From Prunella strophiata (taxonomy: Eukaryota > Chordata > Aves > Passeriformes > Prunellidae): a stretch of 64,000 nucleotides of DNA. The stretch covers positions 5,164,187 to 5,228,186 of the forward strand of contig JAZBQD010000027.1 in NCBI GenBank assembly GCA_036583965.1. Reading direction: 5' to 3'. The notes below the pieces were generated by a model that saw only the letters and a program-made list of their open reading frames with translations, did no database searches and was not told where the DNA came from. The position numbers and the translations under genes are program-made. Positions 28,201-42,500 of the stretch are shown here, piece by piece; the stretch's first letter is position 1; each line of letters begins with the position of its first letter.

Positions 28201-31200
28201 AAAATGAGGGATTTCTGCAAATAAATACAGACAAAAAAGATCCTCCCCCAATAACTCCTAGGTATTTGTGCTGAAGTAATCCCAGAATAGCTAGAAAATT
28301 TGCAATTATCATGTTTACTCAGTTTGTTTACTTGCATGATATTATGTTCAATACAGTATTTTTTCCATACTTGCATGAATAAAAAAAGTCTGATTATCAC
28401 AGTTTCAGTAAGTGGTTCAACACAGCACAGGGAGAATTTAAGCCTTGCCAAGAGATGCTCTGTAATTTGCATAACTGCTCTTATGGTTAGTTTAAGATGG
28501 TAAAATTAGATTCTGTTTCTGTTTGTGTGATTCACTAATATCACTGTAGAGTGAGGAAAGCCCAGTCTGACTCCTGAGCTGTGAGCAGCCTCCAGGCATT
28601 CTGAGTGTTTTACATGCCAGACTTGGGCATCATTCCTGGCAGCACAGCTGTGTTAGCACAAGGCTGCCAGGTAATGGAGTCCCTTAGCAGGCAGTGCTGG
28701 CACTGCTGCTATGTCACAGGTGAATTTCTTCTTGTGCTGCTCATCCTTGGATTTGGAGGCAGACATACCATTTCCTGCACACCAATCAGAATGACTTTTC
28801 ATTCTATGGACAGCCTTTTTTCTAGTACTTAATGCTAAGAGCCCACTTCATGTACATAGATATCAGGGTCTTGTAATGTTGGCTAGCAGGAGTAAAACAA
28901 ATAAATCCACAAGAATCCTTCTCATCACTTGCTGTTTTTAAGCTGATGAACTTTGAAAATGCTCCATGCTTATGTTGATGTGTATTTCTTTGCAAGACCA
29001 GAGTGCAAACCATGTCCTTTATTATTATTATTTATATTATTATTATTTATATTCTCTGATACAGAAGTTGTTGAAATAGCAGTCAGGTAAAAAGCCCGTG
29101 TCCTGTCTCTGTTGTCTTCATGCAGTGTGTTCTTTGTCACTAGGAGCTGTTGGGATAGAAGACATGTCATTACAGTCACAGAGGTCCAACATTGTTCTCA
29201 GAGCCTCCATGTCTCCACTGGTTAAGCCATCCCTGATGCCTGTGAAGACATCTCCTGGCTCTGATGTTGGTTCACCTTTCAGCTCTCCTGCTTTAAGTTA
29301 CAAGATGGGAGTTGTGGATGTAAAATCTCCTTGGCATGGAACAGTCCAAAGTCCCCATGTCACGAGAAGGGGCCCAAAGCTGTGGACATCAGTTTCAGGT
29401 AGAGATTGTTCCACAGCACTTGAGCCTCACAGCCATAAGTGCAGTGGCCTTGTCAATGGAGAGCTGCATTGTGAGGATGAAAGTGACAGCAAGCAGTTTT
29501 TCTGGAGATACTGTATTTTTTTTTCTTGCAGATCAGCAAATGAATGGTTCCTATCCTGAATCTTCCCCAGTGCTCTCTGCTGCAAGAACTGGCAGTGAGG
29601 CAGTGCAGCCAAGATTTATTTACACATGGCTTCAGAGCAAGCAAGAACAGGTGGAGTAAAATTGCAGTGCATAGGGGTGCAGCTTAGCTGATACCTCTCT
29701 GGAAGAATTTTTCCCTTCATGGAATGAATACTTCCTTCTCTCCTTAGCTTATATACCACAAATCCTTCCCTCCACTCCCAATGCCTTTATGCTGTGTGAA
29801 GGTGGTAGGGTTGAGAAGGGCCCACTGTGCATGCCTTAAATAAATGCAGATGACATCTGCATTTAATCTTTGTTTAATCTCTGTTTCTTTTCAGATAAAA
29901 AACTTCTTGTCCAAACGGGCACTGATAATGTATTTCTTCAGCAAGGTAAGGGTGGTGCTGTGTTTGAGACACAGGTTAATGGCTTTAAAACCTGTATTTT
30001 TATCTAAAGCTTTCCATAAGTACAGTTTCTTGCTTGCTGTGGGTTTCACAGCAGGATTGTCCCATACTGCCAGAAAATAACAATGCTTTTTTAAACTCAT
30101 CTGATTAGAAACTGCATTTTATTTAAAGCATTCTTAGCCCTTGAAAACTAGCTAGTGTATATCCTTTCCCCCCCCTTTTTTTTTCCCCTCCTCAATTACA
30201 GCTGTGGCATTGTGGGCAGCTCCTGTCCAACAAGAATTTTACTTCTTCAGATCAGATTTTCTGGCTATTTCCCAAGATCTGTTGGCCTTGCAGGTCTGTT
30301 CTGGAAGCTGTAAGTTTGGCAATATTATTTATAAAGTGCACTCACAACACTTTGGTTTCTTTCTCAGCACCCAGAAGCCTCCATCCAGGCTGTCTTCTGT
30401 GATGCCCAAATGCACATCTGGGCTTTGGAAGGTGAGTGGTTTCCAGGTGATCCACTCTGTTGGTTCATGGAAAACTCTCTGGGCTCTGTGCTTTATAAAT
30501 ATAACAGTAAAAATCTTTGAAATGCTTTTGACAAAAACACAACTGCATTTCAGACACCAACATGACTAAAGTCTAATTCACTTGTTAGTTTTGAGATCCC
30601 ATGTGAGATCTCTTACTTTATGTTCTGTACAGATTCCTAAACTTGATTTCTGGTGTTTCTCTCATGTGAACCCATGTATCACTTTTACATTTTTTCTGGT
30701 GACACATTTATGATGCCTTTTTACAACAGCTTTTCTGACTGAAGGCTGTGGGTCTTTGTTTATCAGAGAGCTGAGGGAGGCACTCAGATAATAACTTAGC
30801 AAATAAACAAAAAGATGGTTTGCAGAGAATTAGAAGAACAATGACAGTATGAAGTTACATTCTGGATTTTCATTGTTTCTTTCAAAGTCATGAGTAAATT
30901 CTGATATTGATAGAATCTTCTCTTACATCTGACTGTGCAAAGTTGATCAGTTTCCTTGGTGATGTGTTTTATGGGCAGATGTGCCATGCTGTGTCAGACT
31001 GAAGGTGGTGGCTTGGGATGTATAGAGTCTGGAGATGGGAATCACACATAATTTTAATATAACCTCTCTTGTTTTACCAACCTCAAGCTGTTGTACACCT
31101 GTCAAACCAGTGAGTGGTTTGGTCCTTGAGCCAGAGCTGAGGTGACTTTCAGCTGGCAGCAGTAAGTCCTGAGGAATTCCAGCACACTAGTAGAATATTC

Positions 31201-33352
31201 AGGCAACACCATGATCTTTGATACTGAATGCTCACCTTTTGAAACATTAATTACAACAAATTTCTTTTTTTTAAAGGTCTGTCTCACTTGGTAGCAGCCT
31301 CCTTCACCGAAGATCAGTTTGGAGTTGTCCAAACTACACTGCCAGCTATCCTGAACACATTACTGACTCTTCAGGAGGTAAAACTGTTAACTTTTCCTTG
31401 CTGCAAGGCAAGTTTAGGAGAGGAGAAGAAGTCTTGTTGATTTTACATAATAACCTTGCTGACTAGTCATAACATTGAAGCTGCTGCCACTAAAACAGCT
31501 CTTCTGTAGTTAATCTAACCAAAACAGCTGGTTGCCACTATGTACACTATGAAACAGCTGAATAAAAAAACCCTGTTGTTTTTTTAAAATGGGAAAGGAG
31601 AAAATATGGAATGTTTAATTTTAAACAAATGCTACTGTGTGCTCAGTTGAAGAATTTATTTCAGGGATGCAGCAATTCTAATACAATATCTTTTGCAGAG
31701 TTAGAACTTAATCTTTATTTGGTTGCACACAATTCCTGGTGCAACATGGAGCACTTGGAGACATTGCAAATCTCAGGAGATAAAATCTGTGTCTTTGCTA
31801 ATAGTAAGACACTACTCTCAAATTACTGATGTTTGTGTAATGTGTGTTTTAAAAAATCCAGATTTATTTCCAAGGCTATCCATGTCCTATTAACATAACC
31901 ATTTTACACTGCCCTAATGGAGGTTCTTGGAAAGAATTTAGAGGTTATTAAAGTTCTTCAGTGCAAGTCATCTATTTCAAGAACAGGCACCAGGGGGGAA
32001 AAATAGCCAATGCCCTTGTTTGTGAAAGAAACAAGTCATAATACAGGACAGAATTGTGTTTCTCCTGCAGCATGGGATGTTCTTAGCTTAAGACTCAGTA
32101 ACAGAGAATCTTATTTCACAGAACTTGGTCCTGTGTTCCTGTTGATGGCTGGGAAATGCTCAGTCTCCAGAACATTTTTGTGTGTCTTGGTGGAATTTCT
32201 GAACTTGCACTTTGTTTTTGCTTTATTTGACACAAACATGTCAGCTAGTTACATGATGAAATAATTGAACAGATGTACAGGAATCTGTTTGTTTTTCTCA
32301 ATCAGGTCGTAGACAGACATTTCAAACTGCCACATGTTTCCAGCAAACCTCCCCGGATCTCAGGCAGTCTGGTGGACACATCCTACAAAACACTAAGATT
32401 TGCACTTAGAGCATCTCTGAAAACAGCCCTGTACAGGATAACTACTGTCTTTGGAGAACACTTGAAGTAAGAACTTCCTCATGATTGCTTGCTTGTTAAA
32501 TTTAGTTTAATTAATGTTATTGTAGGACTTGTGAAAAGCAAAGTTTAGGGAAAAAATCCCTTCTGGTCATTATTATAATGTGGTATTTTAGTATTTTTTG
32601 ATTTGTGGAACCTTAAAAAGTTCCTGTGTAGATATATGTCCCCCTTAGAAATTTATTATTCATAGATTTCTGAGCAATTTTTCTTAGTGACTTTTCATGA
32701 ACTCTTTAGAAGCAGTTCATGAATACCACTTGTTTAATAAATCTGAGCTGCTGAAAAGAAAATAAATCAACTAGAGGCAATTGTTCTGCAGAGAGAAAAT
32801 CCTATGAAGGGTCCAAATACTGAAATTCCATTGCTGCCTGGTTGTCCAAGAGCTCTTCCTCAGCCACTCTCCCAGCAGGCAAACTTCCATACTTGGCCTT
32901 AGAATATTTGGGACTGAAACTTCCTGTAGTATCTGCCCATCTCTCCCTCTGGGGATGAAATGTCCCTCAGTTTAGAAGTGCTGAATATACAGGAGGGATC
33001 ATTTTAAGAGATTCTTCCTTACCTAAATCATCCTTGCAAGTTAATCAGTTGCTGTTTGGAGGTAAGGAAATGGGCAAGGTTTCCTGGTATAGGTATTTTT
33101 TAGAAGCTGTTGAGAATAAGAATGGACAGTTTCAAGGGTTAATATGCTTCTTTGTCTTTGAACATAGATGGTTTTTCATAAAATTTAGCTTCAGTGTCAT
33201 TGATTTCAATGTACACTCAATTTTGGCATGAGACTTTATTTTTGTGCTGTATTACTTTTAATGTAAAATATTCTGCATTTGTTTCTAGTGCTGTACAAGT
33301 GTCTACAGAACATAAGAAAAGACTTCAGCAATTCCTGGATTACAAAGAATAA
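19260..33352 (+). CDS. NDC1: NDC1 (TMEM48), transmembrane nucleoporin
   Basis: Eighteen exons: 19260-19301, 19576-19696, 20596-20697, 20891-21065, 21533-21671, 23082-23190, 24030-24081, 24582-24714, 25721-25813, 27031-27112, 27964-28119, 29144-29398, 29532-29650, 29895-29945, 30368-30431, 31277-31377, 32306-32466 and 33289-33352 (TAA). All phases agree and give 672 aa (human 674). The N-terminal half carries the membrane helices (for example [72 protein letters not shown]). The C-terminal half is the soluble pore-facing domain, with [62 protein letters not shown] and [20 protein letters not shown]. The protein anchors nuclear pore complexes in the pore membrane, binds Nup53 and ALADIN, and is needed for pore assembly. 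The middle region (exons 11-13) is a Ser/Pro-rich linker that varies most from mammals. Poly(A) signal AATAAA at 33525-33530. Confidence 0.97.
19404..19590 (+). repeat. Degenerate tandem repeat spanning NDC1 intron 1 and the exon 2 acceptor
   Basis: Four diverged copies of a roughly 50-bp GC-rich unit begin near 19404, 19449, 19505 and 19555. The core is CCTCAC-GTGTGTCCCC-CAGG-TTCTGGGC-GG. The last copy holds the true exon 2 acceptor (CCGCAG at 19575, then GTTCTGGGCTGG). Copies 1 and 2 still have a CAG followed by GTTCTGGGC or GCGCTGGGC; copy 3 has lost the AG. Confidence 0.7.
23214..23238. repeat. Poly(T) run in NDC1 intron 6
   Basis: Twenty-five uninterrupted T residues begin about 23 bases after the exon 6 donor. 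Similar shorter A/T runs are scattered in the window: poly(A) near 47530-47548, and poly(T) near 48907-48924 and 49938-49957. No retrotransposon body is recognisable beside them. Confidence 0.8.
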
Positions 33353-33539
33353 ATTTTGATGCAGCTGTGGTTGGTTTTTTTTCAAGACTCTTGCTAAGAA
33401 GAAAGTGGGACTAATGAGGCTTTTTCCCTTGGCTTTTTGGAAAAGCATATGGAAGTAAAAGTTGCAGAGCAAAACTTGTAGAACTGTAGAAGAGTTCTTA
33501 TGGGTTTGGATCATTTTTTTGTATAATAAAACTTGTAAA

Positions 33540-36500
33540 ATTCATCTTGCCTTCTTTTAATGTCACTTACAAATGAGAAAGTGCCAGTTCTTCTTTCTAG
33601 GTAAGACTATGGCATTTAAGATTACCAGAGTTATTTTGACACTCAGATCTTTCATTATTTTTCACCCTGTGTTCTTTCCCTACTCTCTTCTTTAAGGGGC
33701 TGAGGAGAGATTCATGTAGATACTTAGTGCTTAAGTGCTATAAATTTAGTTGATAACACTTCTAGATCAAGAGTGTAGTTTTAAGTGTAGGAAACAGATG
33801 TGCCCAGGAATAAAACATGCTGCTCCTCTGTAAGCTGGAAATACTCCTTCAGAGTAAAATGGGTGTGCAGAAAGGCATTATTAGCACACAAATACTGCCT
33901 GGAAAGTGAGCAGCTCAGATTTTATCTTTAAGGTGACTTAGCAAACCAAGTTCTGATCTATACAGAAACTTACAGGATACAGTAATGCATTTAGTAAAAC
34001 TCCCAAGTAAAGATACTGGGAATTAAAGTTTAGATAACAGCTTTCTGTTCAGGGGGTAGGAAGGATGTTTGCAGCACATCCAAATATTTCAAATTTGGTA
34101 TACATTATTGGTGGATTCTGGTGAAAACCACTACTTTTTTGAAAGCTTTTTATCTGAAAACCTATCTAAATAATTTGAAAATTAACTACTCAGTTTTTAA
34201 ACAGACTCCAGTTACTGTGATACCTATATTGGAAAATGTGTGGAGTATGAAGATGAGAACAGTAAACTAAATGGTCTTGCAAATGAATTTAATTTGATAA
34301 GGGGAAACAAAATATCATATTCCTTCAGTGCTGTTAATCCTATGGTTTTTGTTGTGTTGTTTTTTTTTTTAAAGAGAGGACCCAAGATTTGAGGATGGCC
34401 ATGGTGTTAGTTAAGTTGGTGTGATGTGGCTGTGTAGTAATAGGGTGTCTGTAAGGTTTGGGTAAAAGTGAAGTACAGAGGTAATTTTTTTGTAATGCAG
34501 ACACTGCAGATGTTAGATTTGGTAGTGGAAATGAGAATTATATTATTCTTTTTGCGTTGAGATGGCCCATAGCAAACACAGGTGATAGTCAGCCTTTCAC
34601 AATGTTTAAAGGTTAAGCTAAAGCTTCCCCAGGCTCTACTTTTACCACAGGTAGAAGCCTCTTGCCTATCTGACTTATTATATAATTTAATTTGCATATT
34701 TTTTGGCATTGCAATGTGCACCTGGTGCTTTAGCTAGTACCTCAGGTGTAACTGGTAACCCAAATACTGCAGATGAAAGTTTCAAATAAATTTTTCACAC
34801 TTTGAACAGGTGCAATTTTTTTTTTTTAATACTGTGGTATTTTCTGCAACACTCCCACAGCCATAAACTGCAAGTTCTAATTAAGTGTTACAGTTCTGAA
34901 CAGCAGGCTTAAAATGTGGATGACTTTTTGATGGCAAAGTGGTTGAGGTCTGTCCTTGTGTTGCAGCAGAGATTTGCACATATCTGCTAATGTGTGTGTG
35001 AGTCATGGCATTCTCCCTATGACAGAAGAGCTTTCAAAAGCTGATTGCTTCGTGGTTTCTTTAACAGCTCCAATATTTAAAGAGCTGAAGATTTTTTTTT
35101 TTTTTTAAGCCTTAACTTAAAAGTACATCTTTAACAGTATCCCATGCCTGTGAATCACAGTGTACAAGAATATAAAGTGTATGTTGGGTGCCCTTTGAAG
35201 CTGAGTAACTGATAACATCTTACTCTGGTTTTGGCTTTGGGAATAATTCTATTCCCCTGGCAAGCTGTGGTGGTATTTCAAGTCCTTTTGTATACTTTTG
35301 TCTTAACGTAAGAATCAGTCTGTGAAGCCTCTATGAGGTAGGGGAAGAGTCTCCTGAGTTCCAATTCTGCCTTCTGGGTACTGAGGAAAAAAATAAAGCC
35401 TTTTTACAGTTGGTTTCTGTGTAGCTGCAACTGAACTTGGATCCCTCAAGCCTGATAGTTTTCATCTGTTTAATCATCTCAAAGCTGAGCTGCATCTTGT
35501 TGCTGATTGCCTGCTGCATGCACAGGTGAAACAGCATTCTGGTAACCTTGTGAACAACCTGCCTCTCCCACAAGTGAGCTGCAGTCAAGAGTACCTGAAA
35601 TAATATCCACTACAGCTGTGGAGAGGTACGTGGTTGATGGTTCAGATCTGTGTTCCTGTTACAGTGGAGTAATGAAATAGAGGCTTAAGCTCTTGAGCAT
35701 TCAGTTATAAATCTGAAAAAACCTTCATTTTCTGAGATACAGCTTTGAAAATTCTGACTGGGGGTGGGCAGATGCAGAGGCCCTGGCCCTTGAAGCTCTT
35801 GCCCACTGCTGTATCCACGGGAGGCAGGCAGGACTCGCTGCCTCAACAGGAGCTCTGCCACTTTGGAGAATTGTCCCGGTGCCAGTGGCGGCTCCAGGCC
35901 TGAATGCCCCTTGAAATGAAGTGGTTTCAATTCTGTTGCTGCGTGCTTTGAACAGAGGCTCCATTGTGTGTGCTGTGCTCGGTGTCCTGAGGCCTGCAGC
36001 AGCCATCTTCCCACCTCCCACCAGGCTCCTGGGGCTCCCAGGGCAGCCAGGGAATGCCAGGCTCCTGCTGATGAATGTGCTGGTACCTGTTCAGTCACAG
36101 GCAAGTGCTGCAGGCTGTGGGCTCTGTGCTTGCCAGGCCTCCCCAGCTCCTGCACGTGGTGGGATGAGTGCTCTGCCTGGGGAGGGCCTGATGCACTGGG
36201 GGGTGGGTGGATGTATGGAATCCATAGGAGGTGGCCTCAGGAGCACCCTTGGCTGTGGAGGTGCTTTGCCACATACAGTGCTCTCCCCTTTCCCTGTGGG
36301 ATGGATGGTGGCAGCTGGCAGTGCTTTCCCTGGTCCAGCAGGTGTGTTGGAGCTGCAGGGCTTCACACAGCGATGGCAGCCACGTTCCCACCACTCCCAT
36401 CACCACCTCTCCCCAAAGATACCATAAAACAGTGAAGGTCTGTGTGGAATCATCACAGACACTACACTGCAACTTGAGAATCCTCCCCACTATCCCCACA

Positions 36501-39500
36501 CCCTCCTCCCTCTGTGGTCTTTGATATTTTGCATCACCAGTACTGTGTTAATGTATTTGCTGTGTGGATTAAATGCATTTGGGTGCTGTGGCCATGCCTG
36601 GAATGTGGTTTGCCAGGCTCTTGTGTTGTAAGGGGATGTAGAATGTTGCTTTCCTTTGCTGCAGACTCATGGTAGAGATTTGCATCTGGCAGATTGGCCA
36701 CGAATAGCACAGAATAAACAAACAGCACAGCTTCCTTGTGTCTGAGGGAGCAAAACCTGCACCATGCTCAGATTTCAGAAAACAAAACAATAACCTAGAG
36801 AAGTTCTCACCTTTCTGTCCTTAAAAAAATCTTGGGACTACAGTAGAGCTAGTCAGTCAGGAGACAGATGAGCATGGGGTCTCTGGAGCCTGCCATGAGA
36901 ACAAAACACAAATTCAAGTGGGAATAGTTCCCTGTTGGATGTGCAAGCTGATTCATCAAATAAATGGTGATGACACAGGAATTTCCTCTTCATTTTCTGT
37001 CTCCCTAAAGAGTCAGTTCCTACAGTAAGAATTGCAGAGAACACTGTGGCCTAAGCCACATGTATGTACTCATGCAATCATCAAAGGAACCAGTGCTGAG
37101 TGTACTCTGAGTTCCTCTCTACTCCTGCCCAAAACACACAAAAAATGACAGGCTTTGCCTTTCACTTCTTGAATAACTCCACTTTTAAATCTGACTCCTA
37201 AAACACAGGGCTGGGGTAGGCTGTTGTATATAACTGCATTTTGTCTGAAAAGGTATGACAAGAGCCCTGGAGGAATTCTGCAGGAATTAGGAATGGAAAT
37301 ATGTAACTGCCTGTGAGTCAAAGATTGTTGAGGGTTATGTGTAAGCATCATTCTCTGCTCTTGCTAAGTAAGTTCCAGTTGTGGGCTTACTAGTGTTTGA
37401 AGTTTCAGCTCAAGAGACAGACTATGTGCCCACCTCCAGGGCAAGCTCTGAGGGGCAGGGAGATGGGGCAGTAGTTCTGTAAGGCACTGGGTTTCCTGTC
37501 TGTTCATTGCTCAGAGCAGGTCCAGGCTGTGGACCTTGTCAGGGTGGTAAAAGTTTTGGGTTGATCATGGCTGCATCTCAAAGTTGGGTACTGAGGGGCT
37601 TTTGTCTTTGCACACACTTGCAATCAGTTCTGGGAAAGCTTCATCAGCAACCACAGTGTGTTTTAGGAAGAGAAAGTGCACTCTTGTAATTAGTGCAAGC
37701 TGAAAACTGCCAGGGAAATATGGGTTCATCTTTTTTGTGCTTTGCATAGAGATCCTGTGCAGCACTTCAGCTCTTCACAGGTGGCCACTTTGTAAGTCTC
37801 CCAGATTCTGCATGTTCTGTTTGGGACACCAAGGGTTGAATTTAACCAATGGAACTGGAAATGAGTTTTACCACAGACAATGATGGGAAATGCTAAATAA
37901 CCTGGAGTGAAGGGTGAGTGAAGCAGTCGATCTTTGTCACAAGTTTAGCACTCAAACTGAAGATTTTGGCTTCTAGGCCCCTGTTGGAAAATGGGGTTTA
38001 GCCTAACCCCACCCTCCCTCACCTCCAGTGATGATAATGAAATGTTGGTGTCCAAACCAGTAGGCTGCTGCAGGACACCAAAGAAATGCCCTGGAGTAAA
38101 TGAATAATTCTGTATTCTGCACAGGGCTTGGCTGGTGTTCAGTAAATACATTCACTGTGTGGCCCAGACACTGTGCCAATGAAGAGAAAACAGAAAGAAG
38201 AGTGACTAGCTGCTCATTCAGCAATCACTGTCTTCAGTGCATTGAATATATGGAACCCCAGGCAAAATAACTGGGGGTCATGTTATAAGTCCAGTTCTGT
38301 AACTCATTTAGAGTAGGAATGAGTCAAATTTGTACCAGCAGTTCTGGTACATCCACATCCCAGTGCCAAGGACTGGATTTTGCAAGCTGAACACTCGTAA
38401 GTTGAGCTGTTCTGAGGGGGTTTTGTTTGTTTGTTTGATTGTTTATCACTGAAGTTTATTTTACTACCTGTATTGTGTATATATGGTGTGAGAGACGGAT
38501 CTGTTTATGGACTGATGCAGAGAAATAGTACAGATGTATGTTTGAGGAAACTAAGTGCAGGTGTAAACAACCACATGCTGAATGGAGCCTGGTTGAACCC
38601 TTTAGAGGTGTTTCCCTCAAAGCTCACAGGAACAATCTGACAATTAACTGGGGAGGCAGGAGGGATCTGTAGTGTTACAGTGGCTTTTGCAGATGATGGT
38701 TGTTTCTTGCAGTTGCTGCAAGACAAAGGTGGATTCAAGATTACCATGTCATTTTCCCAAAATATGCTATTGAAAAGAGGTTTGTTTTTAAAAGATAAGT
38801 CAGCATGATCTGAAGAATTTCTTTTTTCTAACTACAAGAACTATAAACAAATCTCTAAGTTATGAGGCAATAGTTGAGTCCATCACTAGATAATGTGTGG
38901 TCAGTTTGACCCTACTGCCTTAATTTAGGAGGTCATTTTCAAACCACTATAAAGAAGGGCTTTGTGCTGCCTTAAAGGGATATGGGCAATCTCTAAGAAA
39001 CGGGCATACTCACAGAGACAATTCCTTTGGCTCAGTTTTTGTTTGGTTGTTTCTCTTTTGCTATCTGTGGTGCAGTAAATTAAAACAAAAACAAGTCTGG
39101 ACTTGGCACGCCTTTGTAAATAAATTGCTGTGTGTAAATTGACAGTTCCTTTGCAACCAGGTTATTTATAATAAAGTTTGTTATTCTCCCACCAGAGAGC
39201 TTGTTTTGCCCAGTATTAAGAGAATGCTTATGGTAACACCTCCCACCTCTGTCTGCACTGCAGCAGTTACACAAAGTTCTCACCATTTCAATTGTGTCCT
39301 TTTAAAATCTCGTTTTGTTGCCTGCTAGAATAGATAATTTCAGTATGTGAACTAGAGATTAATATTTCACCTCTGCTTGTTTGCTCTGTGCAGCTCACCT
39401 TAACTGTATCTGTTCTGCTTCATTCCTTCTCCTCCCACAGAACTGCTGGGGGAACAGGAGCTTTCAGCTGCTCCAAGTTTCTCCAAGATCTGGTTTGTGA

Positions 39501-42500
39501 CAGTGGCCAGTTACAGCCATTGCTTCCTGACAAAGGTAAAGAGCTTTGAAGGCTGCATTTGGTGAACTGGAGTTCTCCTTCATGCAGTGTCCTTTCCCCC
39601 TCCTGTTACAGGTGATCTCTCACTGTCCTCCTTTCCAGCTCTGGAGGCAGGAAACTGTGTCTCTGCCTGTGCAGCTGTGAGCACAGGGGCAGTTCAGGCA
39701 AGGGGTTGTTGAGCATCTGCAAAAGCACCTGCAGGTCCTGAAAACACTGTCATGGCAACATCTGATCCTGGCTGGTGACAGTAGGGAAAATGTATCAAAC
39801 CTTTTAAAACAGGTTCTCCTTACTGGTACAATTTCACTCTGGCCCAAGCTAGCCTTAGACTAGTACCTGTTTTCTTTCTTTGGTCACCAGCTAGGAGCAA
39901 ATGGGCAGATAGGCAAGTCTCTAATTACTTAGCAACTGTGTCCTGCCCACTTAACCTAGTAAGCGGATAGTCAGGTGAGCAGTTTCATTCCTCTGGATGT
40001 TTTTTATACCAAATTGCAACCCCACCTTTCATATGTGACTCAGAAAGAAGCAGGGACTAGCTCCAGGGACTGAAGATGGCCTGTCTGCCTCAACTGAAAG
40101 GTTTGCTTTGCTGATGGTGATCATCATTAACAGAGAGAAGAGCAAAGTGGCCTAACTGTGGGCCATGCCATGACCAATGACCACAGCCCTTTGCAATCAG
40201 GAGTGTTGAACAAGAAGGCTAATACAGAGAAATCTTCCCCCCATTTTCCTAAGGGCAGATTATTGCTGTCATGGGGGAGAGAGGCCAATGACTGGTTTTC
40301 CCAAGGACACAAGAAGGGAGACACCCATCTAGCTCATGGATGTAGTGACAACATTGGGTGAATCAGTGTGTGCTGTACAGCTCGTGCATGCAGCAAAGTC
40401 GTGGTGACCCAGGGCATGGAATAGTCTCAGAAGCCACAATTGCACTTGCTTGACCTTTGTTCCAGAACCAAAACATGAAGTGTCTTCTGATTCAGTAGTG
40501 AGAGAAAAGGGACTACTTAACTCTTGCATTAGTGCAGTTATTCAAGGAGCATTTGTTTCTCCCAGCACTTGTTCCTTCCACGTCTGTGGACTCGCCAGAG
40601 GGGCCAAGTCATTGCTTTGCAACAGCTCTGGGAGTCAAGTCTCTATCAGACACATCCAGGGTGGAAGAGAATGTCCATCCACCACCTGTTTGTCCTGCTC
40701 AGGGCCAGGGCTGGGCGTCCCCAGCTGCACAGCCCCACTAAAGACAGGGCAGCTGCCAAATCCTGACTCGAGCCTGAGGAAGCGGCGCTGTGAGTGCAGG
40801 TTTGGTTCCATGGGGCCTCATTTCCTGTGGCAGGAATATGGGGAGCTGCAGCTTGAGCCATGAGGTCTGTGTTTCTGTGACACGATCTGCCACGGAGAGA
40901 TTCATCATCTCGGTGTGAAGGGCCTTTACCCTCTGTGCTGTTGGAGCCTGGAGGTGTGAGGTGCTTCAGTCCAAACCTGTCCTGGCTTGTAGAGGGTGCC
41001 CAGCACGTGGAGGAGGCTCCGTGCCCGCTCCTGGAACAGCCCAGCCCTGGGCGATTGCTGAGCCACTGGCGGCACCTGCCGGTATTTTGCAGAAAGTTCT
41101 GGATATTGGTGATAAAAAGAAAGCAGCAGCGGTTCAAAGCAGGACACACACGAGCTCAGGTACAGAATGTAGTGATGAGGGTTAACGAGCTTCTCTCCCT
41201 GCTTGCTGTGGGAAAATCCCTAACCACAAAAGAAAATCCCTCAAGGAAGATACACAATATATCCAAAACTCCCTGTTTTCTAGGAAACTCCCTCTAGATA
41301 TTTGGGCAGCATGTATCGATTTAGCTGTAATAATTTCTACAAGATGAGCCCATGCTCAGGATGCACCTAAATGCTATTTATTTCCTGCATTGAAAGCAGT
41401 GGGATTTCTCTGGTTACACTGCGTTCTGGAATAGTATTTCCCTCTGTAAATTTTATTGCCTCTTCATATCAACCGAGGTTTAGGCCGTCGCCATGGTGTA
41501 TTTCTGTCTTAAATAATTACTGCTTGTGGTAGTACTGCCAGGTGCCTTTAGCATTTCCAAATCAAAGAAAAAGAACAGCTTGGTCCTGAGGGCCCCGTGG
41601 ATGGACAGGACTGGGGGATGGGGACATAGGCTAGCAGAGCACTAAGAGGTGGTGTGATAATGTACACTGAAAATTTTTACTTTGTTTTCATAAATCCCTA
41701 GGATATTACTATCCAACTCAGTATTTGTGTCAGCTAGTTGATATTCAGTTTTATTTCCCATAGAGGTAAAGTGAGGATTTTCTCCCTTTTTGTAGCTTCT
41801 TGTTTCCACTAAGATATTCAGAGGACAATTACCAATTTTCAACCTCATTTGACAGACAGCTATTAACTTCTGACAATTTAAGATGTGGTCTGACAGAAGA
41901 AAAAGACCCTATTACTGCCATTATTGAAGGGGAAGGCTGGCAAGTTCCTTGCTTGGTAGACCTCAGGTCATCCACGCTTAGGCAGGAATGAGGAGAGGCA
42001 TTGCAAATGAGAGTCATTAGTACTGCTTCTCCCAGAACTACTTGTTCTATCTCAAGATCTTATATCTTTTATTGAGAGTTGCTTCCCTCCCACTAAATCC
42101 ACAACATTCATGGCATTTGCCAAGAAAAAGTCGTGCCCTGCTGTCCTGACCATTCCTGTAGTCTGTACACTGCAGTGTGGCAGACGTTTTTAAGGGTTGG
42201 ATAAAACTGTGAGTGAGGCACTCTGTGCAGCATCTGTGCTACAAGAAGATGAAGATCTCTTGTCTCACTGCACGACTCTCCTCAGGAGGGGTGTAGCAAG
42301 ATGCCAGTTCAGTAGCTGTCCCTCCTCCTTGTGCTAAATCTCCCAAGCCTCTCCTTTAGGTTTGCTGTGAACAAGCAGGATTTCCAGCCAGATGTCTGTC
42401 TGATTTACACCCATGTAAATCAGGGCTGACTCTGAGTCTCTTCTATCTTCATGCTGTCCTGGTGTGTTACAGACCTGCTGTGCTGCACCTGTGCTGACAG

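Noticed and set aside
35685..36524. Cluster of 90-168 codon frames on both strands
   Set aside because: This is a local GC increase with overlapping frames in opposite directions. No family block was recognised in any of them.
40646..41190. Minus-strand open frames of 167 and 73 codons with a YLSSCV-like phrase recalling a GPCR seventh helix
   Set aside because: The suggestive phrase and the following hydrophobic stretch lie in different frames, no other receptor motif is found nearby, and no splice structure fits. It was not strong enough to call a pseudogene.
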